DNA of 64,000 nt from Melieria omissa (taxonomy: Eukaryota > Arthropoda > Insecta > Diptera > Ulidiidae): positions 88,809,783-88,873,782 of the forward strand of contig OZ020269.1 of NCBI GenBank assembly GCA_963971225.1. The letters run 5' to 3'. A program made the translations under genes and the position numbers. Below the pieces are notes generated by a model. It did no database searches. It was not told where the DNA came from and worked only from the letters and a program-made list of their open reading frames with translations. Position 1 is the stretch's first letter; every line of letters begins with the position of its first letter. Below, piece by piece: positions 11,000-22,655 of this stretch.

Positions 11000-11560
11000 T
11001 TTAAGTTAGATTAATGTCAAAAGTAACTAATTGAAGACGATTTGTCTAATTTAAGGCGAGTAAACCATGAGCACAGAAGCACACCTCTTCAGAAAGGGAT
11101 ATATGTACATCTGACTAGGGATTGCAATGGATTCGGGATCCCGGACAATTTCAGTCCTGAAAAATCCCGGAATTGACAAAATCCGATCTCGGAATCGAAA
11201 CATAAAAATAGCTTACTTTTTGCTTTTGTCACCTTAATTTCGAAAAAAGCATTTTTCAATACAAAAAAAAAGCACACAGCCCTGAAACTCGCTCTGTTTG
11301 GGTATTTTTCCAAACTTCGAAAAAGTATATGAAGATTTAGTATAAGAAGATTACGATTTCCCCTACTAACCAGTGAACCAGTTTTGAACCAGAGAGATAC
11401 ATTTTATGTTTGCCAGGTGATTTGGCATTTAAATGTATTTTTATGTTATTATTTTATGCTATTTGTCATGAATATTTTGCTGTTAGTATAAAAGTTAACA
11501 CACAGAATTATATTTAATACGCAAATACAACTTAGTTGATTCAAAAATACGTCTGATTTA
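11000..11560. other. AT-rich noncoding stretch
   Basis: No gene seen. A short stretch near 11130-11180 repeats the words GGGATCCCGG, AAATCCCGGAATT and CTCGGAATC, a possible fragment of an unidentified repeat. Confidence 0.4.
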
Positions 11561-11567
11561 GTTCCTA

Positions 11568-12400
11568 AACACTAGAAAGACCATTGCGATTATTTTGATG
11601 GTTTTTAATTTTAAATATCTGCATTTTCTTTAGTATTTCTATCAACTTTTGCTTTGGTGACTTTTTTATCGTGAAAAATTTTATATTTTTGTAAAATTTA
11701 TTTTGTGAAAGATTATCCAAATCAGATGTGTACGTTTCGAGATATCAGCGGGTATCATATCGCACACGCACAACAAAAGAGACACAACTCAAAATTTTTG
11801 ATTTTTCAGGAAACGCAAAAAACTGTTTTTGAGCTAAATAAACATTTTTTTTTAATATCGTATAGACCGTTCAGTAGTAAATCCTTACAGATCATGCTTT
11901 ATGAGAAGTTGGAAGAATTTTTTTGACTGTTTTGATGATATTTTAATTCAATAATTAGCGAATTATTTCAAGTTATGCCACTTTTTCTGAACTTAATAAT
12001 TATAAATGACAGTTAAAAAGTTGAAAGAAAAATTTTGAAAATTTATAATTAATTTTAAAAATTACAACAAAACAAAAATTGTCAGAATTTGGCTTAAAAT
12101 TAACTTTAATAAAAATTTATTTCATCAAAAGTGACACAAATTGAGTTAGGACTCTTTTGCATTGAGCTGCAGTGATCAAATAGCATCAAACTTCTGACAT
12201 GAAGAGAGACCTAACTGTATTTTTGCAACAGTTAACAACAACAAAATAAACTGAGCTTTTGCTGATTGGTAGATTTATGCATTGTGCACAATATTAACAC
12301 ATAAACCCGAAAATGAAAAATGTTGATTTGTGTCACTTTTGTAGTGCGTGTGCGATATGTAGTATTTGTAGATATGGTATTGAAATAATATATTCATTCC
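11568..12400. mobile_element. MITE family F, copy 1, interrupted by a TA-inserted element
   Basis: The left end (ACACTAGAAAGACCATTGCG) and the following 190 bp match the copy at 19085-19312 (shared TTTAAATATCTG, TTTTCTTTAGTATTTCT and GAGATATCAGC). At 11758 the match is broken by the element at 11760-12355 and resumes at 12356 (TGTAGTATTTGTAGATATGG against TGTAGTTTTTGTAGGTATGG). The right terminus is missing in this copy. Confidence 0.65.
11760..12355. mobile_element. 596-bp TA-flanked MITE (family G), nested
   Basis: Terminal inverted repeats of about 28 bp start TCGCACACGCAC and end GTGCGTGTGCGA with only a few mismatches. The element is flanked by TA at 11758-11759 and 12356-12357. The related MITE at 19085-19312 gives the unoccupied site. 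It has no reading frame of note, so it is a non-autonomous Tc1/mariner-like element. Confidence 0.8.
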
Positions 12401-14630
12401 CGTAAAAAATCATTTTCAGCCACGAAAACTCCGGAATAGTAAGTCCTTAACATGTAGTAATCAATTAACTAAACTTCGGCCTTCGGAGATCTATCCACAG
12501 CATCTCTGTATGCTTTAGTTCTGCTTTCTTCCTTTGTTAGATTAAGTTTAGAATATACGTCTTTTACTAGGAATCCATAAAACATATAAGTACTCGTGTG
12601 TCTCGTGGAAACTGCATAAAAAAATCCTAGAACACATATTGAATTTTGGGTCTTTGTTTCCTAACGTTTTCCAATCCTAATTTTGTTTCAATCCTAATCC
12701 AATGCTACTTTTTTCATATATTTTTTAATGTTCTGTTATGAACTTTTAACTTATAACTATAAACTTTAACTTTTAACTTCCTTCGTTGTTTTTCTATGAT
12801 TTCAAGTTCACTGTTCTTTTGGATCTCTTCTCATACAACAGCATTACAGTCCATTCGTTGTATGTTCTTATAGATTTAATTTGATTCCTAATACACCCAA
12901 GACGAGGGCATTTTCGTAATTCACGAAAATCCCAATTTCGGTTAACTTTGTTTTCAATTTCAGAGGTGATCATCTACTCCAACGGAGCTCAAGTCAACTA
13001 AAGTCACTATAGAGCACAGAACATAGGGCATTCAGTTTTGGTGGGCTCCATATTTCCTAGAGATGTAAATAAGGGCGAAAAATCCCTTAAAATCTCATTA
13101 TAAATAATCCACTTAGTTGTTTGCATAGTTATCAGTTTTTAACTTTAAATTGTTAACTTATTTTGACTAAATATTTTTAAGTAATAATTCAATGTTTCTA
13201 ATAGTGTTAGGTCAGAATAAGAGTCTGGTTCGAGCGCATGACATCTATTCAAGTGTTATTCGAGTCACTGGAAGTCCTTTCATGAGAGGTATCGCTTTGG
13301 ACTTATTGGGTCAAATCACTTTGACCTCTGGATCAAATTGAGTAGATCTAGAAAATATGCTACTCTAACGTTACTAAGAATCAATAATTAATCAATACTA
13401 AGAATCAATAAGAAATTTTACCCGTTGGTACTTAGCAGCCGAACTTGGCGGGTCTCATGTGGCTTAGAAAGTGCTCAGCTCTCAAATTTCGCAGCATAGG
13501 AAGTATCACTGAACAACAGCGCCAGTCAAGGACCAGATACTATATGACAGAGCTTCAATAGACTACAATCACAGACCATTTGGCCTACACTTGGTCCGAA
13601 AGTGAGCCTTCTTGGTTCACTTTGCCCTTTGGGTTTTTTTTAAGGAAATTTTTATATATAAAACTTTAATTAAGTGAAAATTCGAATTTTAAATTTTTTG
13701 AAATTTTCGAATTTTTTTTTTTTATTTTCGACTATTTGTGAATGCAAAATCGACAAAATATTTGTCACACCAACAGCATCGTCAACGTGAGCGTGTGTGA
13801 CCCACTTTCAGGCCAATCACATGGCAGAGCTTTTCTGCTTTTCTCATTGTTGTTGGCTTGTTGTTATTGTTGTTGTTTTGGCGCGTGCGCATGTGTGCGT
13901 GTGTATGTGTGCAGCATTAATGCAGCAACAAAAACAGTAGCAACATAATTACAACAACAAATAATCATAACTTTTATGATTGTTGTAAATAAGCAACAAC
14001 AACAAAAAAAAAATCCGCTTGAAGCAAAAGCTCACCCATCATAGAAGCACACACACAACGATTTTATTCACTCACTCATTCGCTTAGTCGATCTCGGTCA
14101 CTTTGTCGCGCATTGCAGTTGCACTCGGCAATCTGCGAACAATGCCGACAATTGCTGGCGTCTTTGAAATTGGCTTTTCATGTGATAAGCTTCGACTTTA
14201 CTTTGGGGCATTTGACTCTTGCGATCATTAATGACTGATGGCCGCTGCGTTGGTCAAACAGCGATTGGAAAACAATGCGGGAAGAGAGCGGAGGGGTGCA
14301 GGCTTTTTGCTCGACAGTGTTTTTTCATTAATTTTTAAATTTATTGCATTTAATGGCCGTTTTCAAGTTTTTATTTTGGATGGTTTTTGAGTGCGTTGAT
14401 GTTTTTGTTGTTGGTGGTGGTGAAGGCACCTCACTGACCTCCGTTGATAAAGTAAACGCTGAAATTTAAAGTTGAAATGCAATTTATGGTAATCTGGTTG
14501 AGGAGCGAAATTTATAGAAGAGAGAACCAAAGACGAGAATAAGAAAAAGTCCAGAGGATGAGGAAGCAAACAACAGAAAGACGGTAAGAAGACTACAAAT
14601 TTGCAACTTGCAAATTTTCATAATTTGCTC
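12400..14630. other. Noncoding; no gene recognised
   Basis: AT-rich sequence to about 13700, then a mixed-complexity block (13740-14330) with balanced composition and TTG/CAA runs that could be regulatory or intronic. No supported coding frame. Confidence 0.45.
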
Positions 14631-14635
14631 CCTGT

Positions 14636-15212
14636 CAGTGTTGCCAGATCAGGAGATTTCCTACTAGATTTAGGAGATTCTTGGCCTTTTAGGAGAATTT
14701 TTAAGAGGAAGAATTGTTTTGGAGAAAGTTTAGGAGATTTATATTTTATGTTAGGGGGTTTTTCGGATCCTTAGTGGATTTTTGGGAGATTTTTGGATAC
14801 AAAAGTATGATGTTTTGGGAACACTGACAACAAAATATATTTTGGCAACTATTTTAAAGTCAAAGTGCCCAAGTGTTTCAAAAATTTTTAATCTTACAAA
14901 ATGTAAGCTCGTTGTATCTCGTTCTCACTTATTGCTGTCACAATGAAATCCCGCCAAATATGGCACTTTTATTTAATTCATTTGTCATATATTTTATTTT
15001 TGTTAAGTTGTTGTTACGCTGAAGATGAATAAAAAAAGACTGCATTAAAAAAATTATATGTAGGTATACATTTTTATTTTTTATGAGAAGTTTTATTCTT
15101 TTAAAATTACACAAATTATAAAACAATTTTAGGAGATTTTTCAACTTTTGGGAGAAAATTTCGGTATTTTTAAGATTTAGGATAAAGTCATTTCAGGTAT
15201 CTGGCAACACTG
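14636..15212. mobile_element. 577-bp MITE with CAGTGTTGCCAGAT ends
   Basis: The left terminus CAGTGTTGCCAGAT is the exact inverse of the right terminus ATCTGGCAACACTG. The interior repeats AGGAGATTT/TTTAGGAGA words near both ends. The 8 bp flanking each side do not match, so the superfamily (hAT-like from the CAG...CTG ends) is only likely. Confidence 0.65.
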
Positions 15213-15838
15213 GTACTAGTTAGAGTTCCTTAGTGTGGCGAATCGATGTAAAAGTGATCTGTAAAAAGTTCAGCAGCTACGATGATATCATGCTTGGTGA
15301 CCTATTCTAACCCAGAGAAGCACGGGGCCCCTAAGAAAGTAAGACGTAGTCTTGAGATAGCAGGACAAGAGCGAAAAATGTGCTTCAGGGTTTTCATGAC
15401 ACCATTTTCTTTGCATTTCCTGCAGAATAAAAAAATCAATGTCTGAAAAAACGAAAATAAAAAATGAAAGAAAGAAAGAAACTAAGCTAAAATAAACAAA
15501 TGAATGAATAGAAACAAAAAATCAAATAATTATTTTAATATGAGTTTAAATAAGCGACTGGCTGCAGAATATATTTAACAAAAATAAAAAAAAAGTAGGT
15601 GTGCAAATCTATAGAAAGCATGAAATTGAAGAAGCAAAGACAGAAAGAAAAAATAATTAATGTATAAGAAGCAAAGAACAAAAAGAAAGAAGGATGGTTG
15701 AAAAATTGGAAGGACGAAAAGGAAAAGGAAATTAAAAAAAAAATTAGAGTTAAAATTATAAAGCTTTGAAAGGATTTGAAAAGTTGATCATCGAAGCAAA
15801 ATGAAGTGGCTGAAGATCATAAAGGAGGCAGTGTTGCC

Positions 15839-16082
15839 ACTTAAAAAATTTTTTTCCGACCAAACTTTCGACCAAATCCGACCCCGACGAACCAAATTAA
15901 AAATTTGCGATATCTTAAAATTTTTTTTAAATTACAATTTAATTTTTTTAAGTAAATTTTTGGTACTAATGAAAACATATTCACACCACAAAAAGGACCG
16001 AAAATCGTTTAAGCGGACCAGCGGACTAAAGTAAAAAAATCTGACCAATTTTGGTCCGAAAAGACAAAAAGCGGCAACTCTG
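15839..16082. mobile_element. 244-bp hAT-like MITE
   Basis: Ends CAGTGTTGCCACTT and AAGCGGCAACTCTG are near-inverse. The flanking octamers aaaggagg (15831-15838) and aaagaaag (16083-16090) match at six of eight positions, fitting an aged 8-bp hAT duplication. Repeated GACC/GGTC words (CCGACCAAA, GGACCGAAA, GGTCCGAAA) lie subterminally. Confidence 0.65.
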
Positions 16083-16360
16083 AAAGAAAGGAAACAAGTA
16101 GAGAGGGTGGAAATGAAGGACATGAGGTTAGATTAGTTCTCGGCTAAAACACTGATAGGCTTCTAAGAATAAGTGTGATGGCTGAAAAATGTGGCAAGTC
16201 CCCACTGATATTCTGTGTTCAGTGGTGATCGAAATTTATCTGAGATTGCGATGAATTTGGGAATATTTTAGAGACCCATGGTTTACTGTATCCAGATCAA
16301 AATGATGTAAAAATTAAAAAAAAAAACATTAAAAGCAAAAATGCTCACATCAATTCTTAA

Positions 16361-16863
16361 CCCATTAAGCCCTGAGCGTTGCGTTTGCGCAACGTTTGGG
16401 AATTTCGCTACATTAAGTAATTCATAAAGATATAAGACTTGAAAATGGGTAGAATTGGATTCGAATTGATCGTTTTAGATTCTGCCATACTCAAATTTCA
16501 AAATTTTTTAAATATTCATATCTCTTTTTCGATCCAAAGTCAAAGGTTTTTTTTGGGGGATTTTTTAAATTCAATTAAAAATACTTATTCTTCAAACTTA
16601 TCAAAATCCCTTTGTGGGCTGCATTTTGTAATGCTAAACTATTTAAAAATAAGTTTAAAAAAATTTTTTTTTTTAAATTTTATGTTTTGTATGTGACTAA
16701 GGCCCAAATTGCGTTTGCGCAACGTACCCTCCTGTGCTGGTTCAGGGGGGGGGGGGGGTATGAATTATTTGCTTGATTTTTTTTCTTGATTAGGTCAATT
16801 ACTAAGATTGTGTAAAATTTTATGGAAATCGCACAAGCCCTTCTGGGGTCAGGTTTTAATAGG
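16361..16863. mobile_element. TTAA MITE family A, copy 2
   Basis: 503 bp, flanked by TTAA at 16357-16360 and 16864-16867 and very similar along its whole length to 3217-3713. Differences include a G-run expansion near 16746-16757 and a changed last base of the terminus. Near the left end CGTTGCG-TTTG-CGCAACG forms a short hairpin. Confidence 0.88.
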
Positions 16864-16869
16864 TTAATC

Positions 16870-18480
16870 TATATTACTACTTAATCTATATGCAACTTTC
16901 TACTAACCATGAATTTTTAAAATTTTTTTATACTCAATAGACTAAAAAACAGAAAACATGTGTTTGAGTTTTTTCTGACACACTAATTAATTTTTTGCAC
17001 AGACTTTTTTGGGCTTTTTTTAGTTAGAGTTTTACCTTTCAAACGACATCAAAATCGTTAAATTCTGAAACTATAAAGTCTTTGAATTTTGTTTATGAAA
17101 GAAAACACTGTACCGTGGTTTGATTTTGGTGCCTGTGTTATTCACTTAAATCATATTAAAAATATAAATATTAAAAGATCGTTATTTAAACATTTCAGAT
17201 ATAATTTTTCCTCTCACAATAACGAAAAATCATGCAGCCCACTCCATAGAATCGCAAAGGTTTCTATCGAAAATAACTAATAACCTTAGCAGCGATATAA
17301 AAATAGATAATAAATGTGTATGTCATAAATTCTTGGCTGCCATATCAATCATTTCGATAATAATGCCAATTTCATACATTAACTTCGAAGGCAAAACACA
17401 TCTTTTGATTATGTCAAATGATAATGTAACTTTGCATGACAAACTGTTTATAAGTCGCAATGCAGAACAGGTTGCAGACCACAAAAACACAAGTGGCAGG
17501 TGAAAAGGCAAAGGTGAAATTCTTGCATTTCAGGAATTGCTACAAAGAAAACGCAGAAAGATCGAAACAAGTGCAACAAGTAATCAAAAAACTGCGCTAA
17601 GGGTGCAAACGATGAGAAAAGAGGCAGCTGCAAAAATTTTAAGATGCATCAAAGCAACATTAGTTGGAGCCAAGACACCGAAAAGGCAAAAACCAAAAAG
17701 GTTTGATAGACCACATTCGGACTATGGGGAGAACAGCGTGAGAAGTGTTTTAGCGCATCAACAATTGGCCAATGACTTCTATCAAAAAAAGAAAGAAACA
17801 GAATAAAAAAAAGGCCCACACGATTTAGTCGCACCTTTTCCGCTTCTCCATTTCTATTCTAGTTTTGTCCAGATTTTGTTTTGAAATAAACAAGAACCTA
17901 AAAAAAAATGCCCAGCCACCATTAACGCGAACCTGCTCGAACCTACGCAACAGACAGCAAACAATACACCCATAGAAATTATCCTTTGATTTACTATCGA
18001 AAATGAAACGTCAATGGCAGCGAAGCGTTCGCTCGTCTCTCACACGCCGACTTTTTCACTGCGACCCGCACGTATTCGCGCAAAGTGTTTTTCATTATAA
18101 GCCAAAGACGCTATTTTCACTTCGCTACCCCCAATGCCGATGCATCTTTTGTTGAATTTTGATATCAAAATCCTAAATGCAACATAATGAAAAACAGCAA
18201 CAACAAATCATGTGCACTTTTGTTCTATTCAACACACACACACACACACACAAAGAAAGGTGCATTAAGTCGGCAATGATAAAAAAGTCAAGGAAAACAG
18301 CCAAGGAAAGCAACCTTGCAGATAGCAAAGTATTTCGGCTCTTCGCTGACTCGTAAAGTGGACGCCATGGTCCAACACGCAACAACAATGACGCGCAAGT
18401 GGACCAGCGGCAAAAGGCACAACGCGGCAAAACAGCGCATTGCATGTGTTTATTGTGCCCTACAGTTGGTCTATTAGAGT
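16870..18480. other. Noncoding; no gene recognised
   Basis: AT-rich to about 17300, then mixed-complexity sequence at 17300-18450 with a (CA)n run at 18233-18252. The 89-codon frame at 17537 is lysine-rich with no recognisable domain, and an opposing frame overlaps it. Not accepted as a gene. Confidence 0.45.
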
Positions 18481-18542
18481 ACAGTTTGATGTGGAGATGG
18501 AGATGTGGTGTAAGCTGAGGGAGGCCTAAACTTTGATGAATA

Positions 18543-18680
18543 GATGGTGTGGACCAGGACGCTGAAACTCTGGGACTACGATGCTTGAGAACTCAAGCGA
18601 GGGACACAATTAACTGGAGACATAAATTACAGCAAGCGAAGACCAGCGGGTTGTTGAGCTGATGATGATGATGATGATAA
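18543..18680 (+). mobile_element. 3' end of an RTE-like non-LTR retrotransposon
   Basis: A plus-strand frame from 18543 to the stop at 18660-18662 encodes a short segment (D-x-V-D-Q-D-A-E-T-L-G-L..., then R-D-x-x-x-W-R) resembling the extreme C-terminus of RTE-clade reverse transcriptase ORFs. It is followed by a (TGA)n tail at 18660-18678, a tail type typical of such LINEs. Everything upstream is lost. Confidence 0.55.
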
Positions 18681-19084
18681 AGAGTTATACAGGGATCAAA
18701 AAGGGATGAATGTGCATATTTGATCTCTTGTATTTTTTATATATTTTCAGTATTTTAGTTATTTAGTTAAGTCAAATTTAATTGTAGAGGAATCTTGACG
18801 GATTTGAGGTCACCCAGGAATGAAGAGAAGAACCATGGCTGTGACTTCTCTTTACTGAGGCGTCTGAGCTAGTAGAACCTATTAGCATGGCATCTCCAGA
18901 CAGTGTCTTTGAACAGTTTATCAGTACTTCTTACTGGCAGAACTTTGACTAAGCAAATGTAGAAGTGATCCATATTTCTAAATTAGATATAGTAAAACTA
19001 GGAAAAGGATGTTACTGTAGTTGTTCTATGGTCTGGTTTGTATTGCCCGACTATATTCTTTGATTTACTTTACACTATTCTGAA

Positions 19085-19312
19085 ACACTATTGCGGTAAT
19101 TTTAACGGGTTGTAATTTTTAAATATCTGTATTTTCTTTAGTATCTCTGTCAACTTTTACATTGATGAATTTAATTTTTTATTTTTATTGTATTTATTTT
19201 CTTTTATTTTACAATAATAACAATTAGTCAAATCCAATGTGTACTTTTCGAGATATCAGCATATATAATATGTAGTTTTTGTAGGTATGGAAAACTTGGA
19301 GTCTTTCTAGTG
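19085..19312. mobile_element. MITE family F, copy 2
   Basis: The right terminus GAGTCTTTCTAGTG is followed by TTAA (19313-19316) and is the inverse of the left end kept in the 11.57-kb copy (CACTAGAAAGAC). The terminus resembles the CCCTAGAAAG start of canonical piggyBac. The left end here is degraded (ACACTATTGCGG). It supplies the empty site for the 11760-12355 element. Confidence 0.65.
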
Positions 19313-19932
19313 TTAAAAGGCTTAGAATAAGTAGTTAGCTATTCTTAACAAGATTGCTTAGCGCTTTCAATCGTATAGAATAATTCGTAAACCCTGAGGA
19401 ATCAGCTTTGAAGAGAAAGGCGACCAACTTTTGTAGAAGCTGTAGGATCCTCGACGAAGAAGACAAAACCATCATATAAAACTCTACACAGACAACTCTC
19501 TACACATCTTTGAAACTCTGTCGGAATTCCAAAAGACACATTGATTATCTTATTGTGGGTTTTAAGGTTCAAATAAATGGCTTTTTCAGTTTCAAATGTA
19601 GTTTTGAATGGTTTAAAACCTAATTAAGGTCATAGACCTCATTGACATCCATATGGGTCTTTCTTAGTGAGAACTTCAGACAGTTAGTCCATTTTACCTA
19701 CCAACCCGATGGCTCAAAAAATTGTTTTGGCAGTTGGCGCCATCCATCCCAAAATTACAAATTTCAGTCCAATGAAAGGTGACTAGTCATGTTGTCTTTT
19801 TGGTGTGTCAAGTACAAAGTCCTCAGTACCATAAATTTTAGGTTGAAAAAACCAAGTAAACTTAATAATATCAATCAAGTGTAGAAAGAACTAAGAGAAT
19901 CCTTGAAAAGGAGTAATCGCAGTGAAGTAATC

Positions 19933-20079
19933 CAGTGGCACACATAGGAGGAGTTTTGGGGAGCAAATCCCTGAAACACAAAAATTCCCGGTACAAAATA
20001 TAATTTCAAATGGTATTCGGCTCAAAAGTTGTACGCAAACCCCTCCGCCTTCCCAAATGAAATCCTATGTGCGTCACTG
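19933..20079. mobile_element. 147-bp hAT-like MITE
   Basis: Terminal inverted repeats CAGTGGCACACATAGGA and TCCTATGTGCGTCACTG. Flanking octamers aagtaatc and aaccaatc match at six of eight positions, as expected for an aged 8-bp duplication. It has no coding capacity. Confidence 0.7.
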
Positions 20080-20116
20080 AACCAATCATAGGTCACTGCG
20101 CCAATGGTGTTTTTTT

Positions 20117-20420
20117 TTGCAGATGCCACTTAGATGATGATATGGTGGAATCAATCCAGTACCTGCTATGTCACTGTGACAGTAGCACTGTCCATCACTA
20201 CAAGATATGTTAGACAGCTCTGGACTCTTAGGGCCAGATTCTTCGATAGATTCACACAAAAAGCTGATGCACAGATTACCAATCTACACAGTTTTCGCGC
20301 CAAGACCAAATAGTTCTTAAGAGATCACGTCTGGATCCACTTGGAATCGAACATATAAGGAGGGCACCAGTTTTCTGAAATGTATGGAATCACTATGGAC
20401 CCAACAGGGTCTACTAAGTC
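20117..20420 (+). pseudogene. LINE RNase H-tail remnant (zinc-knuckle region)
   Basis: The plus strand near 20119-20180 encodes a Cys-rich segment ending in H-x-x-x-x-type spacing (Q-Y-L-L-C-H-C), as in the C-terminal zinc knuckle after the RNase H domain of I/R1-type LINEs. Stops follow. A 3' region with CACTATGGACCCAACAGGGTCT resembles other LINE 3' ends in this window. It is a dead fragment. Confidence 0.6.
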
Positions 20421-20635
20421 ATTGAAAAACAAATTTTATGAAATAATCCCTACTATATGTTCACGCCAATTGTTCAAAAGTTGGCCCTTCAAAACTTTGC
20501 ATCCCCAACTTTACGTCGTTTCTTATTAGATTAATTAAATAATGAGATTTGCTGGTCTGGTTGGAAAACTGATAAAATTTTAATATTAATTTTTAATTTT
20601 TATTTATTTAATTTATTTTTTATTTATTTTATTGT

Positions 20636-20830
20636 ATTTTATTTTCTTTTCTTTTCTTTTCTTTCCTTTTATTTTCTTTTCTTTTCTTTTCTTTTCTTTT
20701 CTTTTCTTTTCTTTTCTTTTCTTTTCTTTTCTTTTCTTTTCTTTTCTTTCCTTTTCTTTTCTTTCCTTTTCTTTTCTTTTCTTTTCTTTTCTTTTATTTT
20801 ATTTTATTTTATTTTATTTTATTTTTTATT
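20636..20830 (+). repeat. (TTTCT)n microsatellite grading into (TTTTA)n
   Basis: About 150 bp of near-perfect TTTCT pentamers (20643-20795) pass into TTTTA pentamers. This creates a spurious F/L/S-rich open frame. Confidence 0.95.
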
Positions 20831-20839
20831 CTATTTGTA

Positions 20840-21765
20840 TTTTATTTTATTTATTATTTATTTATTTTTCCACTGCAGAGTACAAATCAGTCGATTACAA
20901 CCGCCTGCAACATTCGCTTTTTGTTTATGATTTTCCTCTACAGCGCCGACTAAATCGCATTTTGATTGCAGGACAACACGCACAGATTGAAAGGGGTCCA
21001 GTCGTTTTTTTCTAATTTTATTCTTTTTGTATGCAACCTGCACTTAATACTCAAATTGATAGGACTTTAGAAAAAAAACTCTTAAAATTTAAAGCTGTGT
21101 GTGTGTGTGTGTGTGTCTATGTGTAATTCAAATAATGGCAAAAGTAGATGTTAGCAATATTGGCAGCAGCGGCAGTTTTGTGCGCGGCACAGCGTGAGTG
21201 CGCGTTTTTGCCTTTTATTTTCTTACAAACCTTCTGCTGTGTTTTTTATTCATTTGCTTTTTTCTTTATAATTTTCTTTAGGTGTTTAAATTCACGTCCA
21301 CTCGTTGCAGGATTCTCTGCGCTGTTGTAGCTTGTTGGTAGTAATGATATCGTTGTTGTTGTTAATGTCGTTTCAAACAATGTGCCATGTGCATTTTTGA
21401 TTAAAAAATACAATATGCAACATTTACAGGGTCACAGCTAAATAATTGTCTTATTTAACACTCAGCAGGAAGATATGAATTTTGGTAATGAGAAAGAATC
21501 AGTGGTTAAAGGTAAATAGCTACTGTACACCAACTGAAGATCAGTAGGGACTATTAAATATATGTGAATAGAGAACAAAAATACCATACAAACCTTAGAA
21601 GTTGATTGATTTTGAAAAATTGTATACTTATGCTCAATCCTGAACATTCAATTATCCTGAACGAACATAACTTTCACAATCAATACACTTTCAATAAAAC
21701 CCAACGGCATTTTGAGTCCTCTATCGTCCCCATCTTTTAAAAAATTACTTTTAAATATAGTTTTA
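20840..21765. other. Noncoding; (GT)n microsatellite at about 21097-21116
   Basis: Mixed-complexity sequence at 20870-21370, then AT-rich DNA. No gene recognised. Confidence 0.45.
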
Positions 21766-21769
21766 CTAG

Positions 21770-22655
21770 CAGGGCTCCGCGGCTTTGAACGTTGCAGTTT
21801 GAAGTCAATTGGCCTAATTAATCAAGTTTCATACTCACCTTCTTTTGCCTTTTAGGTCCTGAAATAATTACTTAAACATAAAACTTTTTACGTAAAACGA
21901 AAAATTTAATATTTCTTCATTTACTTTAGCCAAAATAAAAAAAATAAGTATCTAAATTGAAAGAAAACGTCAAATTAAAAAGGTTATCTAATTTTTCTGC
22001 TTCTTCTTCCATTATTATGTCAAGATATACCATTAAGAAAACCTGTATCCTTCGCTTCTTTAAACTTAAATATTCCGTTTATTAATTTCGTATTTTTCCT
22101 AAAACTTCAAACTATTCTATGGACCAATCAAAAAATGTATTCCTGGAACCATAGAGGGTTCAGATGTCCACAAAGTAGCATGTTGCCATATGGCAACAAA
22201 ATAGCGAAAGAGTTAAGCAACTTCACCACTTTCTTTTTACCCTTTAAATGTCAAATTTATAAAAACGGTGAAATACGTAATTTGTTATTGTTTTTTTTTT
22301 AGTATTAATTTAAAAAATTGTAAAGCAATCTCACTAAAAAACAATGTCCGTCCATATAAGTTTCACCACACCCTTTGCTCCCTTTCAAAGTTGACGTTTT
22401 TGAAATCCCTAATTTTTAATTCGATTTTTTGTAACTGCATCTTTTTTTAGAAAACAAGCAATATTTTTGAAGTCAGGATCCCAAAATGACTTAGATTGCA
22501 AATTTTCAGCGAATTTCAAGTACTCCTGCTATTTTTGCCCCAATTTTGTGTGGAGTCGAAGAACTGTCGCGGCAGTTCAAATTTCATGTCTGTAGCTTCA
22601 TTAGTTTGGGCTGGGCGATGATGAATCAGTCAGTCATTCAGTCTGTCAGTCAGGA
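21770..22655. repeat. Composite repeat family H, copy 2
   Basis: Starts CTAGCAGGGCTCCGCGGCTTTG and includes TTGAAGTCAATTGGCC, a phrase of the 137-bp tandem unit of copy 1. It ends with TTTGTAGCTTCATTAGTTTGGGC, GATGATGAATCAGTCAGTCA and CAGTCAGGAC, as copy 1 does. It lacks the expanded tandem array and contains a partial family B MITE. Confidence 0.6.
21858..22212. mobile_element. TTAA MITE family B, partial copy
   Basis: Matches 25410-25766 from GAAATAATTACTTAAACATAAAACTTTTTACG to the right end ...TGGCAACAAAATAGCGAAAGAG, followed by TTAA (22213-22216). The left terminus is absent. Confidence 0.75.
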
